Source: Bacillota bacterium (GTDB taxonomy: Bacteria; Bacillota; Clostridia; Tissierellales; Peptoniphilaceae). Taken from it: a stretch of DNA of 38,639 nucleotides. The notes below the pieces were generated by a model. That model was given only the letters and a program-made list of their open reading frames with translations, had not been told where the DNA came from and made no database searches. The stretch lies in contig JAUNLQ010000003.1 of the NCBI GenBank assembly GCA_030532225.1, positions 141,715 through 180,353 of the forward strand. Reading direction: 5' to 3'. Below are positions 1 through 7,604 of this stretch, in pieces. The position numbers were made by a program, and so were the translations under genes. Position 1 is the first letter of the stretch, and each line of letters begins with the position of its first letter.

Positions 1-1
1 C

Positions 2-202
2 AAGGACAATATTTATTTAGACCTAAAAGACCTAGAATACATTGACTCAACAGGTCTAGGATCCTTAATTGCCCTAGTAAAAACAGCCAAAGAAATAGAC
101 AAAAAGGTTTATTTAAAAGATGTAAACGAAAGAATAAGAAAGCTCTTTAAGATTACAGCCTTAGAAGATATGTTTATATTTGTAGGTGGCATTAATGACT
201 AG
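2..202 (+). CDS. rsbV: Anti-sigma factor antagonist (RsbV/SpoIIAA-type STAS domain), C-terminal part
   Basis: Only the last 66 codons are in the window; the start lies upstream. The reading ends at TAG 200-202. It contains the STAS signature DSTGLGSL (codons around 44-67), whose serine is the residue phosphorylated by the partner anti-sigma kinase in RsbV/SpoIIAA. Unphosphorylated, such proteins bind the anti-sigma factor and release the sigma factor. The stop overlaps the start of the next gene (ATG 195), and a SigB-family sigma gene follows, the classic rsbV-rsbW-sigB order. The phosphosite serine is intact here while the downstream kinase homologue looks decayed. Family identity is seen in sequence; the regulatory role is established for the family. 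Confidence 0.85.
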   Translation, partial: KDNIYLDLKDLEYIDSTGLGSLIALVKTAKEIDKKVYLKDVNERIRKLFKITALEDMFIFVGGIND

Positions 203-548
203 ACAAGTATTTGATTTTTCTGTACCAGCCCTATCTGAAAATATAACTATAATTAGGCTGACCACATCTGCCATAGCCTCAAAGCTTAACTTCACCATTG
301 ACCAAATCGAAGATTTAAAGCTTTGTGTATCAGAACTTTGTAACCTAGGTATTTCAAAAGAAGATGACGGACTATTCCAAATCCGTTACTGCCTAGACAA
401 GGAAGAAAATGGTATAGAAATAAAATTTATAGACCTAAAAATAGACGACCAAGCAGAAAACTTTGAAATATCCAAGATGATACTTCAAGCCTTAATCGAA
501 GAAATAGAATTTGCAGAAGAATATATTAAGATAAAATTATTTGTCTAA
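195..548 (+). CDS. RsbW/SpoIIAB-like anti-sigma factor with degenerate ATP site
   Basis: A 117-residue protein of GHKL-ATPase (anti-sigma kinase) length and position, between an RsbV-like and a SigB-like gene. I chose ATG 195, which overlaps the upstream stop and has AGGTGG 5 nt upstream; GTG 186 in the same frame has no ribosome binding site. The N-box region reads LKLCVSELCN (41-50): the Glu is present, but the Asn is displaced by one residue relative to the ExxxN motif. No DxGxG (G1) or GxG (G2) motif is visible near residues 78-100. The protein may therefore bind its partners without being a kinase. Role in holding the sigma factor is inferred from context. Confidence 0.7.
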   Translation: MTRQVFDFSVPALSENITIIRLTTSAIASKLNFTIDQIEDLKLCVSELCNLGISKEDDGLFQIRYCLDKEENGIEIKFIDLKIDDQAENFEISKMILQALIEEIEFAEEYIKIKLFV

Positions 549-559
549 TAGGAGCCCAC

Positions 560-1336
560 ATGACAGCTAAGAAAAATGACAAACAATTTGATAAAGAAGA
601 ACAAACCAGGCTTTTCAAAGAATACAAAGAAACTAAAGACAAGGCAATTAGAGACAAACTAATAGAAGACAACCTTTATATAGCAGAAATATTAGCCAAA
701 AAATATGCCAACAAGGGCATAGAATATGACGATATTTTCCAAGTAGCATCAATAGGCCTAATCTACGCTGTAGACAGATTTGACGTAGACAGAGGCTATC
801 AGTTTTCCTCCTTTGCCACTCCAACAATAATAGGAGAAATTAAAAGACACTTCAGGGACAAGGGCTGGACTATTAGGGTGCCTAGAAGGATCCAAGAACT
901 ATCTAAGAAGATTAACAACGCCAAGGTAGAATTGGCCCAAGAAATCCAAAGGTCCCCAACAGTAAAAGACATAGCCAAGTACCTAGACTCTACAGAAGAA
1001 GAAGTTCTAGAAGCCATGGAAGCCTCTAAGGTTTATTCACCTCAATCCCTGGACTTAACCTATGACGGAGGAGAAGACTCAGACATATCCCTATCAGATT
1101 TAATAGGAGAAGAAGACGCCTACTACGAAAAAATCGAAAACAACGACTTTATAGAAAAGGCCATGTCCATCCTATCTGAAACAGAAAAGAAAATCCTTAT
1201 AGACAGGTACTTTAACAAGAAGACCCAGTCTGCCATAGCAGAAGAACTAGACATATCCCAAATGACAGTGTCTAGGCTGGAAAAGAAAATATTAGAAAAG
1301 ATGAAAAATGAAATAGAGAGAATCTTTGCCAACTAA
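560..1336 (+). CDS. sigB: SigB/SigF-family RNA polymerase sigma factor
   Basis: A 258-residue group 3 sigma-70 factor. Region 2 (about 30-105) contains the conserved stretch GEIKRHFRDKGWTIRVPRR typical of SigB/SigF/SigG. Region 3 spans about 110-165 and region 4, with a helix-turn-helix (TQSAIAEELDISQMTVSRLE), about 200-255. Start ATG 560 follows AGGAG at 551-555. It is the last gene of the rsbV-rsbW-like-sigB operon and is followed at once by a terminator. It probably drives a stress regulon with GTTT/GGGTAT promoters; three such elements occur nearby. Which of SigB, SigF or SigG it resembles most cannot be settled by eye; the absence of sporulation genes in the window makes SigB the better label. 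Confidence 0.88.
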   Translation: MTAKKNDKQFDKEEQTRLFKEYKETKDKAIRDKLIEDNLYIAEILAKKYANKGIEYDDIFQVASIGLIYAVDRFDVDRGYQFSSFATPTIIGEIKRHFRDKGWTIRVPRRIQELSKKINNAKVELAQEIQRSPTVKDIAKYLDSTEEEVLEAMEASKVYSPQSLDLTYDGGEDSDISLSDLIGEEDAYYEKIENNDFIEKAMSILSETEKKILIDRYFNKKTQSAIAEELDISQMTVSRLEKKILEKMKNEIERIFAN

Positions 1337-1357
1337 TCACCTATAGGGTGATTTTTT
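1336..1357 (+). terminator. Terminator after sigB
   Basis: ATCACC pairs with GGGTGAT around a TATAG loop, followed by six T. It sits directly on the sigB stop codon. Confidence 0.8.
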
Positions 1358-1372
1358 GGCCTTGGCAGACAA

Positions 1373-1894
1373 ATGAAAAAGAAAAACCCATATATAATAA
1401 CAATAATAGGACTAGGCCTAGCAATATTAATAGGCCTAAGCCTAACTAAATTAAACTTTATACCGATTTTAAATAACAGTCTAATTATAATAGAATTTTT
1501 TCTTTTGGCCCTAGTATTTATAAATATAGGCTATCTTATAGGAAAAATCCCCTTAAAGAAAAAATGCCTTTGGGTCTTGAGAATTATTTTCCTGGCCCTT
1601 TACTATGGGGCCCTAGGCCTGGGACTTTTTTATTATATAATTTTTTCCTTATTTGCCTTTATGGACAATAACAAAGTAAAGTATCAGGGAGAAACATATT
1701 ACTATATGGACCAAGGCTTTATAGACCCTAACTATGTTTTCTACAAAAAAACTGGCCTAACTATGGAACAATGTGGATCAGGCTATGAATATTTGCCTCA
1801 GCTAAATGAAGAAAACTTAAAAAAGCTAATAGAAGGGACCTATAGAGAAAATCCTGAAAATCCTAGCTTAGAAAGTGAAGAACTTGGGATCTAA
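1373..1894 (+). CDS. Hypothetical membrane protein, probably truncated by an in-frame stop
   Basis: 173 residues, not recognised. Three hydrophobic segments (about 8-32, 33-58, 65-95) are followed by a soluble tail rich in Tyr, Asp and Glu (100-173), probably extracytoplasmic. The start ATG 1373 has no clear Shine-Dalgarno sequence. The gene ends at TAA 1892-1894, but the same frame stays open beyond it through the next reading frame (1907-2182) and up to TAA 2234. The soluble tail continues naturally in composition across the stop. I think this is the 5' part of one ancestral gene broken by nonsense mutations. No function assigned. Confidence 0.55.
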   Translation: MKKKNPYIITIIGLGLAILIGLSLTKLNFIPILNNSLIIIEFFLLALVFINIGYLIGKIPLKKKCLWVLRIIFLALYYGALGLGLFYYIIFSLFAFMDNNKVKYQGETYYYMDQGFIDPNYVFYKKTGLTMEQCGSGYEYLPQLNEENLKKLIEGTYRENPENPSLESEELGI

Positions 1895-1906
1895 CAAGGG
1901 GAAACT

Positions 1907-2182
1907 GTGGATAAGTCTTTCCAAAGTCCAGAAGAAAAACAAGCCTATGTAAGGGACCTAGATGAATCTGACTTTGTCCAAGTTGGAGATTCTAATTATT
2001 ATCTTGTTCAAATAGACAAGGCCCTAGGCTCATCTTATTTATATTATTTTCTAGAAAAAGACCAGGGAAAAATTTCCTATATAAAAGACTTTGTCGGCTA
2101 TCCAGCCTTTATAGGCGGCCAGGTCCAAGGAGAAAAAATACTTCTTAGCTTCCAAGACAGCAATGGAAAAATTTCCCACTAG
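1907..2182 (+). CDS. Hypothetical protein, likely 3' part of the preceding broken gene
   Basis: 91 codons from GTG 1907, with AAGGGG at 1897-1901 as a possible ribosome binding site, ending at TAG 2180-2182. It lies exactly in the frame of the upstream gene (1373-1894), separated only by TAA and four codons. After the TAG the frame remains open for 17 more codons to TAA 2234-2236. The product has no signal or membrane segment and is rich in Tyr, Asp and Gly, matching the extracytoplasmic tail of the upstream protein. Either a pseudogene fragment or a separately translated piece; not recognised. Confidence 0.4.
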   Translation: MDKSFQSPEEKQAYVRDLDESDFVQVGDSNYYLVQIDKALGSSYLYYFLEKDQGKISYIKDFVGYPAFIGGQVQGEKILLSFQDSNGKISH

Positions 2183-2254
2183 CAGTCAGAAGATATGGGC
2201 CTTAACTTTGTAGAAACTACCAAGGCAGAAAACTAAATCCAAGAAGGAGGACCA

Positions 2255-2758
2255 ATGAAAGACCTAAAGCTAATATTTATAGTAGACGAAAATTGGAATA
2301 TAGGCATAAACGGAGACATGCTTTACAAAACTAGAATAGACCTAGATCACTTTAAGACCATAACAGAAGGCCAAGTCCTATTAATGGGCAGAAAGACCCT
2401 AGAAGCCCTACCAGGAAAAAAGGGCCTAAAAAATAGAATTAATATAGTCCTGTCAAGAAACCAGGACTACCAGGCAGAAAATATAAAGCTAGTCAACACC
2501 CTAGACCAAATGGAAGAAGAAATAAAAAAATATCCAGACAAAAAGATATTTTTAATAGGAGGCCAAAACCTAGTAGACCAACTATTTCCCTACTGCACTT
2601 ACGCCTATATAACAAAAATCAACTACAAATTTGAAAACTTCGACACCTCAATACCCAACTTGGACCAAATGGACAACTGGCAAGTAGTAAAAGCCAGCCA
2701 ACCAATAGCAGACCAAAATTATACATTGACATTTTTAGAATACAAAAAAATAAGCTAA
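2255..2758 (+). CDS. folA: Dihydrofolate reductase
   Basis: 167 residues, normal for chromosomal DHFR, which reduces dihydrofolate to tetrahydrofolate with NADPH in the cytoplasm. Visible motifs are NIGINGDM (15-22), the substrate-binding acid Asp29 in IDLDHFK (equivalent to Asp27 of E. coli), VLLMGRKT (41-48) and IFLIGGQNL (NADPH-binding Gly pair). The usual Pro-Trp before the catalytic Asp is Leu23-Tyr24 here, a variation in the region that contacts folate and trimethoprim. Start ATG 2255 has AGGAGG upstream. No thymidylate synthase gene is adjacent. A bidirectional terminator follows. Confidence 0.93.
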   Translation: MKDLKLIFIVDENWNIGINGDMLYKTRIDLDHFKTITEGQVLLMGRKTLEALPGKKGLKNRINIVLSRNQDYQAENIKLVNTLDQMEEEIKKYPDKKIFLIGGQNLVDQLFPYCTYAYITKINYKFENFDTSIPNLDQMDNWQVVKASQPIADQNYTLTFLEYKKIS

Positions 2759-2759
2759 G

Positions 2760-2797
2760 AAAAACCTACAGGACCGAAAAAGTCTTGTAGGTTTTTT
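2760..2797. terminator. Bidirectional terminator between folA and the ABC permease gene
   Basis: AACCTACAGGAC pairs with GTCTTGTAGGTT around a CGAAAAA loop, with T-rich tails on both strands. It serves folA and probably the convergent minus-strand operon. Confidence 0.85.
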
Positions 2798-2832
2798 AAA
2801 GCTTTCAGATTAAATCAAAGACTTTATTTTAA

Positions 2833-3597
2833 TTAATAAAGAAGTAAAATTCCACTTTTCTTTGCTTCCTTTAAGGAATGTCTAAAGACAAAAACTCCCA
2901 AGGCCAACCAGACCAAAGCAAAGACAAAAAGTTCTAGGAGCTGGCTTGTGTAAGCCATTTGAGAAACATAAAGCCTGGCAACATCATTGGCCATAGTAAG
3001 GGGAATAAACCTAGACACCCTTAAAATAGTAGTAGAAGTTGGAATAGTATCAGTTATAAACAACAAAAGCATTTGCAAAACTAAAACCAAGGCTCCTACC
3101 CTTTTAAAATACAAACTAAGACCAGAAATAATTAGGCCTAGGCCGAACATACCTATAGCACAAAGGACAATAATAAGTAAAAAGACTAGGGAAAAATATA
3201 AGTCTATAGTAAAAATAAGTTTTGCCAACAAACTAATTACAACAATTACTATACTTTGAACCAAGAGAGAAGAAATAAATTCTCCCAAAACAATAAGTTC
3301 CAAAGGATAGGCAGAGTGAATTAAATATGGCAGGGTCCCAATTTTGGCCTGATTATTTAAAAAAGCAGCAAGACTAGAAATAGCAGTAATGGAAACCATC
3401 CACAAGAAATAACCAATTAAAAGGAGACTCTTATAAGATTCCATACCATACTTGTCTCCCAAAGACTTGCCAGTATTAGAAAACAAAAATATTAGCAAAA
3501 GGACAGTCATAACTACAAGATCAGAAACAAAGGCAAACTTGTAACGGAAATTGGCCTTAAAATCCAACTTAATCTTCCAAAAAAGTGTCTTAAGCAT
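2833..3597 (-). CDS. ABC-2 type transporter permease
   Basis: 254 residues with about six membrane segments (roughly 23-43, 60-82, 106-130, 140-165, 170-190, 225-245), the topology of ABC-2 export permeases. I chose ATG 3597 because GGAGGT lies 7 nt upstream on the minus strand; the longer GTG 3612 reading starts at that ribosome binding site. It overlaps the stop of the upstream ATPase gene by 8 nt, indicating translational coupling. The pair should form an exporter of unknown substrate (lipid, peptide or drug). The lack of an accessory gene gives no hint of cargo. Confidence 0.75.
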   Translation of the reverse strand: MLKTLFWKIKLDFKANFRYKFAFVSDLVVMTVLLLIFLFSNTGKSLGDKYGMESYKSLLLIGYFLWMVSITAISSLAAFLNNQAKIGTLPYLIHSAYPLELIVLGEFISSLLVQSIVIVVISLLAKLIFTIDLYFSLVFLLIIVLCAIGMFGLGLIISGLSLYFKRVGALVLVLQMLLLFITDTIPTSTTILRVSRFIPLTMANDVARLYVSQMAYTSQLLELFVFALVWLALGVFVFRHSLKEAKKSGILLLY

Positions 3598-4282
3598 TGG
3601 CCTTACCTCCACTAAAAATTTTTTGATAATTTTCTCTTAAACCAAGACTAGAATCCCCCTTAAGGAAACTTCCATCCTTTAGGTAGTAAATTATCTGGCA
3701 GATTTCTTCAACAAAGTCATAGTCGTGGGAAACTACAATAACAATCCTGTCCCTATGTACACTTAAGATTAAATTCTTAAGTATGTTGATATTTTCCATA
3801 TCCAGACCTTCAGTAGCCTCGTCTAAAATTAAGACCTTGGCCTGAGAAACTAAGGCAATAAAAATTGCCACCATACGTTTTTGGCCATGGGATAGACTTT
3901 CACAAAGGGCATCCTTAATCTCATCGTAGAAATAAAAAATTTCCTTGTACCTATCTATATTTTCCTTAATTTGTCCTTCCTTCAGGCCCTTTAAAATAGA
4001 AAAGAAGTAGACATTTTCCTCTACAGTATTTTTCATATAAAGGTTCTTGTCCCCACCTTGAACAAGACTAAAATCCTTGATTTTTAAATCCTCAGACAGA
4101 AGAATTTGTCCAGCCTTAGGACTTAAAAAATCCATTAAAAGATTTATAAAAGTAGTCTTGCCCCTACCATTAGGAGCCAAAATTCCATAAATATTGCCAT
4201 GAGAAAAATTAGCTGAAAGGTCTCTTAAAATAGAAGGACCATTTTTGTAATTATAAGCTAAAGCTTGAATCTGTATTTCCAT
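3590..4282 (-). CDS. ABC transporter ATP-binding protein
   Basis: 230 residues, a single nucleotide-binding domain. Walker A is APNGRGKTT (37-45), slightly off the usual GxxGxGKT because Gly1 is Ala. The signature motif is LSHGQ instead of LSGGQ, Walker B is VLILDEATEGLD and the H-loop is VVSHD. Start ATG 4282 has AAGGTGA upstream. It energises the permease encoded directly downstream (8-nt overlap). The His in the signature is unusual but known in some exporters; the catalytic Lys, Glu and His are present, so it should hydrolyse ATP. Confidence 0.85.
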   Translation of the reverse strand: MEIQIQALAYNYKNGPSILRDLSANFSHGNIYGILAPNGRGKTTFINLLMDFLSPKAGQILLSEDLKIKDFSLVQGGDKNLYMKNTVEENVYFFSILKGLKEGQIKENIDRYKEIFYFYDEIKDALCESLSHGQKRMVAIFIALVSQAKVLILDEATEGLDMENINILKNLILSVHRDRIVIVVSHDYDFVEEICQIIYYLKDGSFLKGDSSLGLRENYQKIFSGGKANA

Positions 4283-4303
4283 TTATTCACCTTTTTCATT
4301 AAT

Positions 4304-4442
4304 TTAACCAAATCTAATTTCTATATTGATGGCGATTTGCATTTTTATGATTGTTTTCATTTTATCTTTAAAATATATTTACAGTAAATTTTGTATTTCC
4401 AATATCTTTTTGAATTACCTTTAAGTTTGTTGTTTTCTTATC
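4304..4442 (-). pseudogene. Possible remnant of a small TnpW-like transposon protein
   Basis: Reading the minus strand from 4442, the frame gives KKTTNLKVIQKDIGNTKFTV (up to 4380) and then NIF and TAA (4370-4368). From 4369 the +1 frame continues as KDKMKTIIKMQIAINIE to TAA 4306-4304. The first part recalls the short N-terminal domain of TnpW-type transposon proteins as I remember them; the second could be its C-terminal part after a frameshift and small deletion. There is no start codon, and the stretch is more AT-rich than its neighbours. This is a recollection-based resemblance only. Confidence 0.25.
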
Positions 4443-4827
4443 CTCTTGAAATTATAATAAGGACACATAAGGCCAAAAATGCTACAGCAAAATGCATAAA
4501 GGCAGTTGACTTACTTTCTAGCTTATAGGTTATGATTCCTGTAACAAAGAAATTACCAGCTAAAAATGCAGTGGTAAAGATTGATAAATTAAAGGACTTG
4601 GAAAGTATAATATACAAAAGTAAGACTATAGCCAGGGCTATATAGCCATAGCCACCAGTTTTTTCTTGAATCTTTAAATATTCTAGACCCCTAGAGAAGA
4701 AGATTCCACAAAAGGTTAAAGCATAGCCAAGGCTGAGGAAATAATTTTTTGTTATTGCCCAAAATATAAATATAAGCACGGCCAGAATTATCAGGTATTT
4801 TTCTAGCTTTCCCATTTTTTTAATCAT
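4438..4827 (-). CDS. Small multi-pass membrane protein
   Basis: 129 residues, four hydrophobic segments (about 10-28, 30-50, 58-75, 80-128 containing two). The N-terminus is basic (MIKKMGKLEK). Start ATG 4827 has GGAGG 6 nt upstream on the minus strand. Not recognised; no motifs beyond membrane segments. It lies upstream of the ABC pair in the same direction with 155 nt between them, so it may or may not be co-transcribed. Confidence 0.6.
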   Translation of the reverse strand: MIKKMGKLEKYLIILAVLIFIFWAITKNYFLSLGYALTFCGIFFSRGLEYLKIQEKTGGYGYIALAIVLLLYIILSKSFNLSIFTTAFLAGNFFVTGIITYKLESKSTAFMHFAVAFLALCVLIIISRG

Positions 4828-5017
4828 AAGTATCCTCCATAAAAAGTATTTCTATTTATCTGTCAAATTTTAACCCTTCATATAAATCCTTAAGAAAAAC
4901 TTTGAGAATTAAGTAACTATAAGTATTATAGCATATTTAAACAAGATTTGTTTTTTTTTTAACTATTTGTAAAAAATTTTATTTTATAATTCTTAATTTA
5001 TCCCCAATAAGGAAAAT

Positions 5018-5057
5018 ACTGCTAGGTCTTAGGATTTTTCTTCCAATCCCTAGCAGT
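5018..5057 (-). terminator. Terminator after the SDR gene
   Basis: ACTGCTAGG (5018-5026) pairs with CCTAGCAGT (5049-5057); GGATT/AATCC inside the loop can extend the structure. The minus-strand side continues into a short T-rich stretch. Confidence 0.6.
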
Positions 5058-5065
5058 TTCTTATT

Positions 5066-5878
5066 TTATTTATTGGCCATTAGTTGACCAAGTTTTAGGT
5101 TTAGGCCACCGTCTACTAGAAGGTCAGTTCCTGTTATAAAGGATGCTTCATCTGAGGCTAGGAATTTTACTGCCTTGGCTATGTCTTGAGGTTCTCCATT
5201 TCTTCTCATTGGAGTTACTGCTTCCATTCTCTTCATTGTTTCAGCATGTTCTTCTGCAGCCTTTTTGGCCATTGGAGTCATTATGATTCCAGGTGAGACA
5301 GAAACAATTCTTAGGCCCTTTTCTCCAAAGGCATCGGCGTATTTTTTCACCATTAGTTGAACGCCTTTTTTGGAAAAGTTATAGGCTAGGTCTGACTTAT
5401 CGCCAACAATTTCCACTAGTTGGTCTATGGCTCCTTGACCATCAGGCTCTGCCAATAGTCCATCATAGGCTGGGTTGTCTGGAACAACATGGCCCATCAT
5501 AGAAGAGATTAAGATCAGGGCTCCACCTTGGTCCATGGCTTTTTCAGCAGCCTTAATTAGGTGAAGACTGCCTAGTAGGTCGATTTCAAAGGTCATCTTT
5601 GAGCTGGCTCCTACACCAGAAACACCAGCAGAATTAAGAATTGTCTTAATCTTGCCTAGGCTTTTTCCATAGGCCAAAAGGTCGTCTACGCTGGCTTGGT
5701 CAGAAATGTCTGAGCTTTTGTAGGCCACATCAAGGCCTAAGCCTTCAAGGTCTTTGGCAGCAGCTGCTAGCTTTTCTTCGTTTCTACCAGTTATAAGGAC
5801 CTTGCCATCTGTAAATTCCTTTGCACATTCAAAACCGATTCCACTGGATCCACCAGTAATAATATGAACATTAGTCAT
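5066..5878 (-). CDS. Short-chain dehydrogenase/reductase (classical SDR, HSDH/carbonyl-reductase-like spacing)
   Basis: 270 residues. The cofactor motif TGGSSGIG is at 8-15, NSAG at 82-85, catalytic Ser125/126, Tyr166 and Lys170 (YNFSK), SPG at 195-197 and a C-terminal VDGG. I chose ATG 5878, which has GGAGGT 6 nt upstream; ATG 5884 would abut that site. The Ser-Tyr distance is about 40 residues instead of about 13 because of an insertion (roughly 131-163). The same spacing is known from 3-alpha-hydroxysteroid dehydrogenase/carbonyl reductase of Comamonas (Ser114, Tyr155). Substrate unknown; NAD(P)-dependent alcohol/ketone chemistry is secure. A SigB-like promoter lies 37 nt upstream. Confidence 0.85.
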   Translation of the reverse strand: MTNVHIITGGSSGIGFECAKEFTDGKVLITGRNEEKLAAAAKDLEGLGLDVAYKSSDISDQASVDDLLAYGKSLGKIKTILNSAGVSGVGASSKMTFEIDLLGSLHLIKAAEKAMDQGGALILISSMMGHVVPDNPAYDGLLAEPDGQGAIDQLVEIVGDKSDLAYNFSKKGVQLMVKKYADAFGEKGLRIVSVSPGIIMTPMAKKAAEEHAETMKRMEAVTPMRRNGEPQDIAKAVKFLASDEASFITGTDLLVDGGLNLKLGQLMANK

Positions 5879-5914
5879 TTTCATACCTCCATAAATTTTA
5901 TTCTTATAAGGCCT

Positions 5915-5940
5915 ATACCCATTAGTCTATTGACAATAAC
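5915..5940 (-). promoter_or_regulatory. Putative SigB-type promoter of the SDR gene
   Basis: On the minus strand GTTATT (5940-5935), 14 nt, then GGGTAT (5920-5915), close to the SigB consensus GTTTAA-N(12-15)-GGGTAT. It lies 37 nt before the SDR start codon. Confidence 0.4.
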
Positions 5941-5981
5941 TATAGACCTATAGAAAATAAAAGTCTTTCTTTAAGATAAAG

Positions 5982-6008
5982 ATTTATACAAAGGAAAAAT
6001 TTGGGTAT
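5982..6008 (+). promoter_or_regulatory. Putative SigB-type promoter of pepD
   Basis: ATTTAT (5982-5987), 15 nt, then GGGTAT (6003-6008), 46 nt before the pepD start. The -35 match is weaker than for the divergent SDR promoter. Confidence 0.3.
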
Positions 6009-6053
6009 AGATTAAGATGAATATAAAGAGCTTAAGATTTCAAGGAGGAAAAA

Positions 6054-7478
6054 ATGTTTACAAACATTGAACCAAAAGAAGTTTTTTCTTGGTTTTATAA
6101 ATTAAATCAATTTCCAAGATGTTCAGGAAATGAAAAGGCAGTGTCTGACTTTTTAGTAGACTTTGCCAAGGAAAGAAACTTAGAATATATCCAAGACTCA
6201 GTTAACAACGTAATAATCAAAAAGCCAGCTAGCCCAGGCTACGAAAAGTCTGAGCCAGTAATTATCCAAGGCCACATGGACATGGTTTGTGTAAAGACAG
6301 CAGACTCTGACCATGACTTTGAAAAAGACCCTATCCAAATGTATGTAGATGGGGACCTGGTAAAGGCAGAAAAAACTACCCTAGGTGGAGATGACGGTAT
6401 AGCTGTAGCCTTTGCCCTAGCAATTTTAGACGGAGACTACAAGCACCCAGAATTAGAAGTCCTAATTACAGTAGAAGAAGAAACTACTATGAAGGGGGCA
6501 GGAGCCATAAAGCCAGGCATGCTTAAAGGCAAGACCCTACTAAACATAGACTCAGAAGAAGAAGGCATCTTCCTAGTATCATCAGCAGGGGGCAACACAG
6601 TTCATCTTAGCTTTGAAAAAGAATATGAAGACTTTGAAGGTAGGACCTACAAGCTTACTATAGCAGGCCTAAAAGGTGGCCACTCAGGTATGGAAATCAA
6701 CAAACAAAGGGCCAATGCCATCTTAGTTTTAATGAGACTAATAGACAGGGCTAGAAAAGCTGGAGACCTTAGACTATGTCATCTATCAGGAGGAGTTAAG
6801 CACAACGCCATCCCATCCCAAGCCCAAGCAGGCATTAGAATAAAAGACCAGGCCAGCCTTGATGGAATAAAGGACCTCTTTGATCAAATTAAAAAAGAAT
6901 ATGCAGTAGAAGACAAGGACCTAAGCCTAACAATAGAAGAAGTTGGCTGCCAAAAAACCTATTCCAAGGACCTAACAGACAGGCTAATTGACTACTTTAA
7001 TATGGTTCCAGATGGAGTAGTAGCCATGTCCAAGTCAATTGAAGGCCTAGTCCAAACATCACTGAATAATGCAGTAGTAGAAGACAGAGACCAGGAAATA
7101 TTTGTAATAACATCAGTAAGGTCATCAGTAGAATCAGAACTAGACAAGACTGCCAGGACCCTAGAACTAATAGCCCAAAGGACAGGAGCCAGCTTTGAAG
7201 AAGTAGAAAGATATCCAGCCTGGGAATATGAAGAAAATTCCAAGCTAAAGGACATAGCCCTAGACCTTTACCAAGAAATGTTCAAAGAAGAGGCAGTATA
7301 TACAGCAGTCCATGCAGGCCTAGAATGTGGGCTGTTGAAAAAAGTATTGCCAGATACAGAAATGCTTTCCTTTGGTCCAAATATGTGGGACGCCCACTCA
7401 CCAAAAGAGAGAATCTCAATAGAATCAACCCAAAGAGTCTTTGACTTTACAGTAAAACTCTTGGAAAAATTAAAATAA
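6054..7478 (+). CDS. pepD: Aminoacyl-histidine dipeptidase (M20C, PepD)
   Basis: 474 residues, normal PepD length. A cytoplasmic zinc dipeptidase that cleaves Xaa-His and other dipeptides. Metal and catalytic residues are visible: His74 and Asp76 in GHMDMV, the bridging Asp in LGGDDGI (110-115), the Glu pair in TVEEET (139-144) and the late His in WDAHSPKE. Start ATG 6054 follows AAGGAGG. The gene stands alone, divergent from the SDR gene, with a terminator-like region after it. In amino-acid-fermenting anaerobes it would supply free amino acids; that role is inferred. Confidence 0.93.
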   Translation: MFTNIEPKEVFSWFYKLNQFPRCSGNEKAVSDFLVDFAKERNLEYIQDSVNNVIIKKPASPGYEKSEPVIIQGHMDMVCVKTADSDHDFEKDPIQMYVDGDLVKAEKTTLGGDDGIAVAFALAILDGDYKHPELEVLITVEEETTMKGAGAIKPGMLKGKTLLNIDSEEEGIFLVSSAGGNTVHLSFEKEYEDFEGRTYKLTIAGLKGGHSGMEINKQRANAILVLMRLIDRARKAGDLRLCHLSGGVKHNAIPSQAQAGIRIKDQASLDGIKDLFDQIKKEYAVEDKDLSLTIEEVGCQKTYSKDLTDRLIDYFNMVPDGVVAMSKSIEGLVQTSLNNAVVEDRDQEIFVITSVRSSVESELDKTARTLELIAQRTGASFEEVERYPAWEYEENSKLKDIALDLYQEMFKEEAVYTAVHAGLECGLLKKVLPDTEMLSFGPNMWDAHSPKERISIESTQRVFDFTVKLLEKLK

Positions 7479-7492
7479 GTAAAGAAAAAATT

Positions 7493-7549
7493 AATCTCGT
7501 ATAGGGATTTTAAAGACCAGACTTAGTTACAAACTATTTCTGGTTTTTA
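7493..7549 (+). terminator. Terminator region after pepD
   Basis: Two weak hairpins: AATCTC/GGGATT with four T, then ACCAGA (7516-7521) pairing with TCTGGT (7539-7544) with five T. Confidence 0.45.
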
Positions 7550-7570
7550 TTTTAAAGGCAAGTCGGGTAT
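7543..7570 (+). promoter_or_regulatory. Putative SigB-type promoter of the rhodanese lipoprotein gene
   Basis: GTTTTT (7543-7548), 16 nt, then GGGTAT (7565-7570), 34 nt before the start codon. Spacing is 1-2 nt long for SigB. Confidence 0.3.
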
Positions 7571-7604
7571 AAGACTTACTATAAAAAACACAAGGGAGAA
7601 GAAA

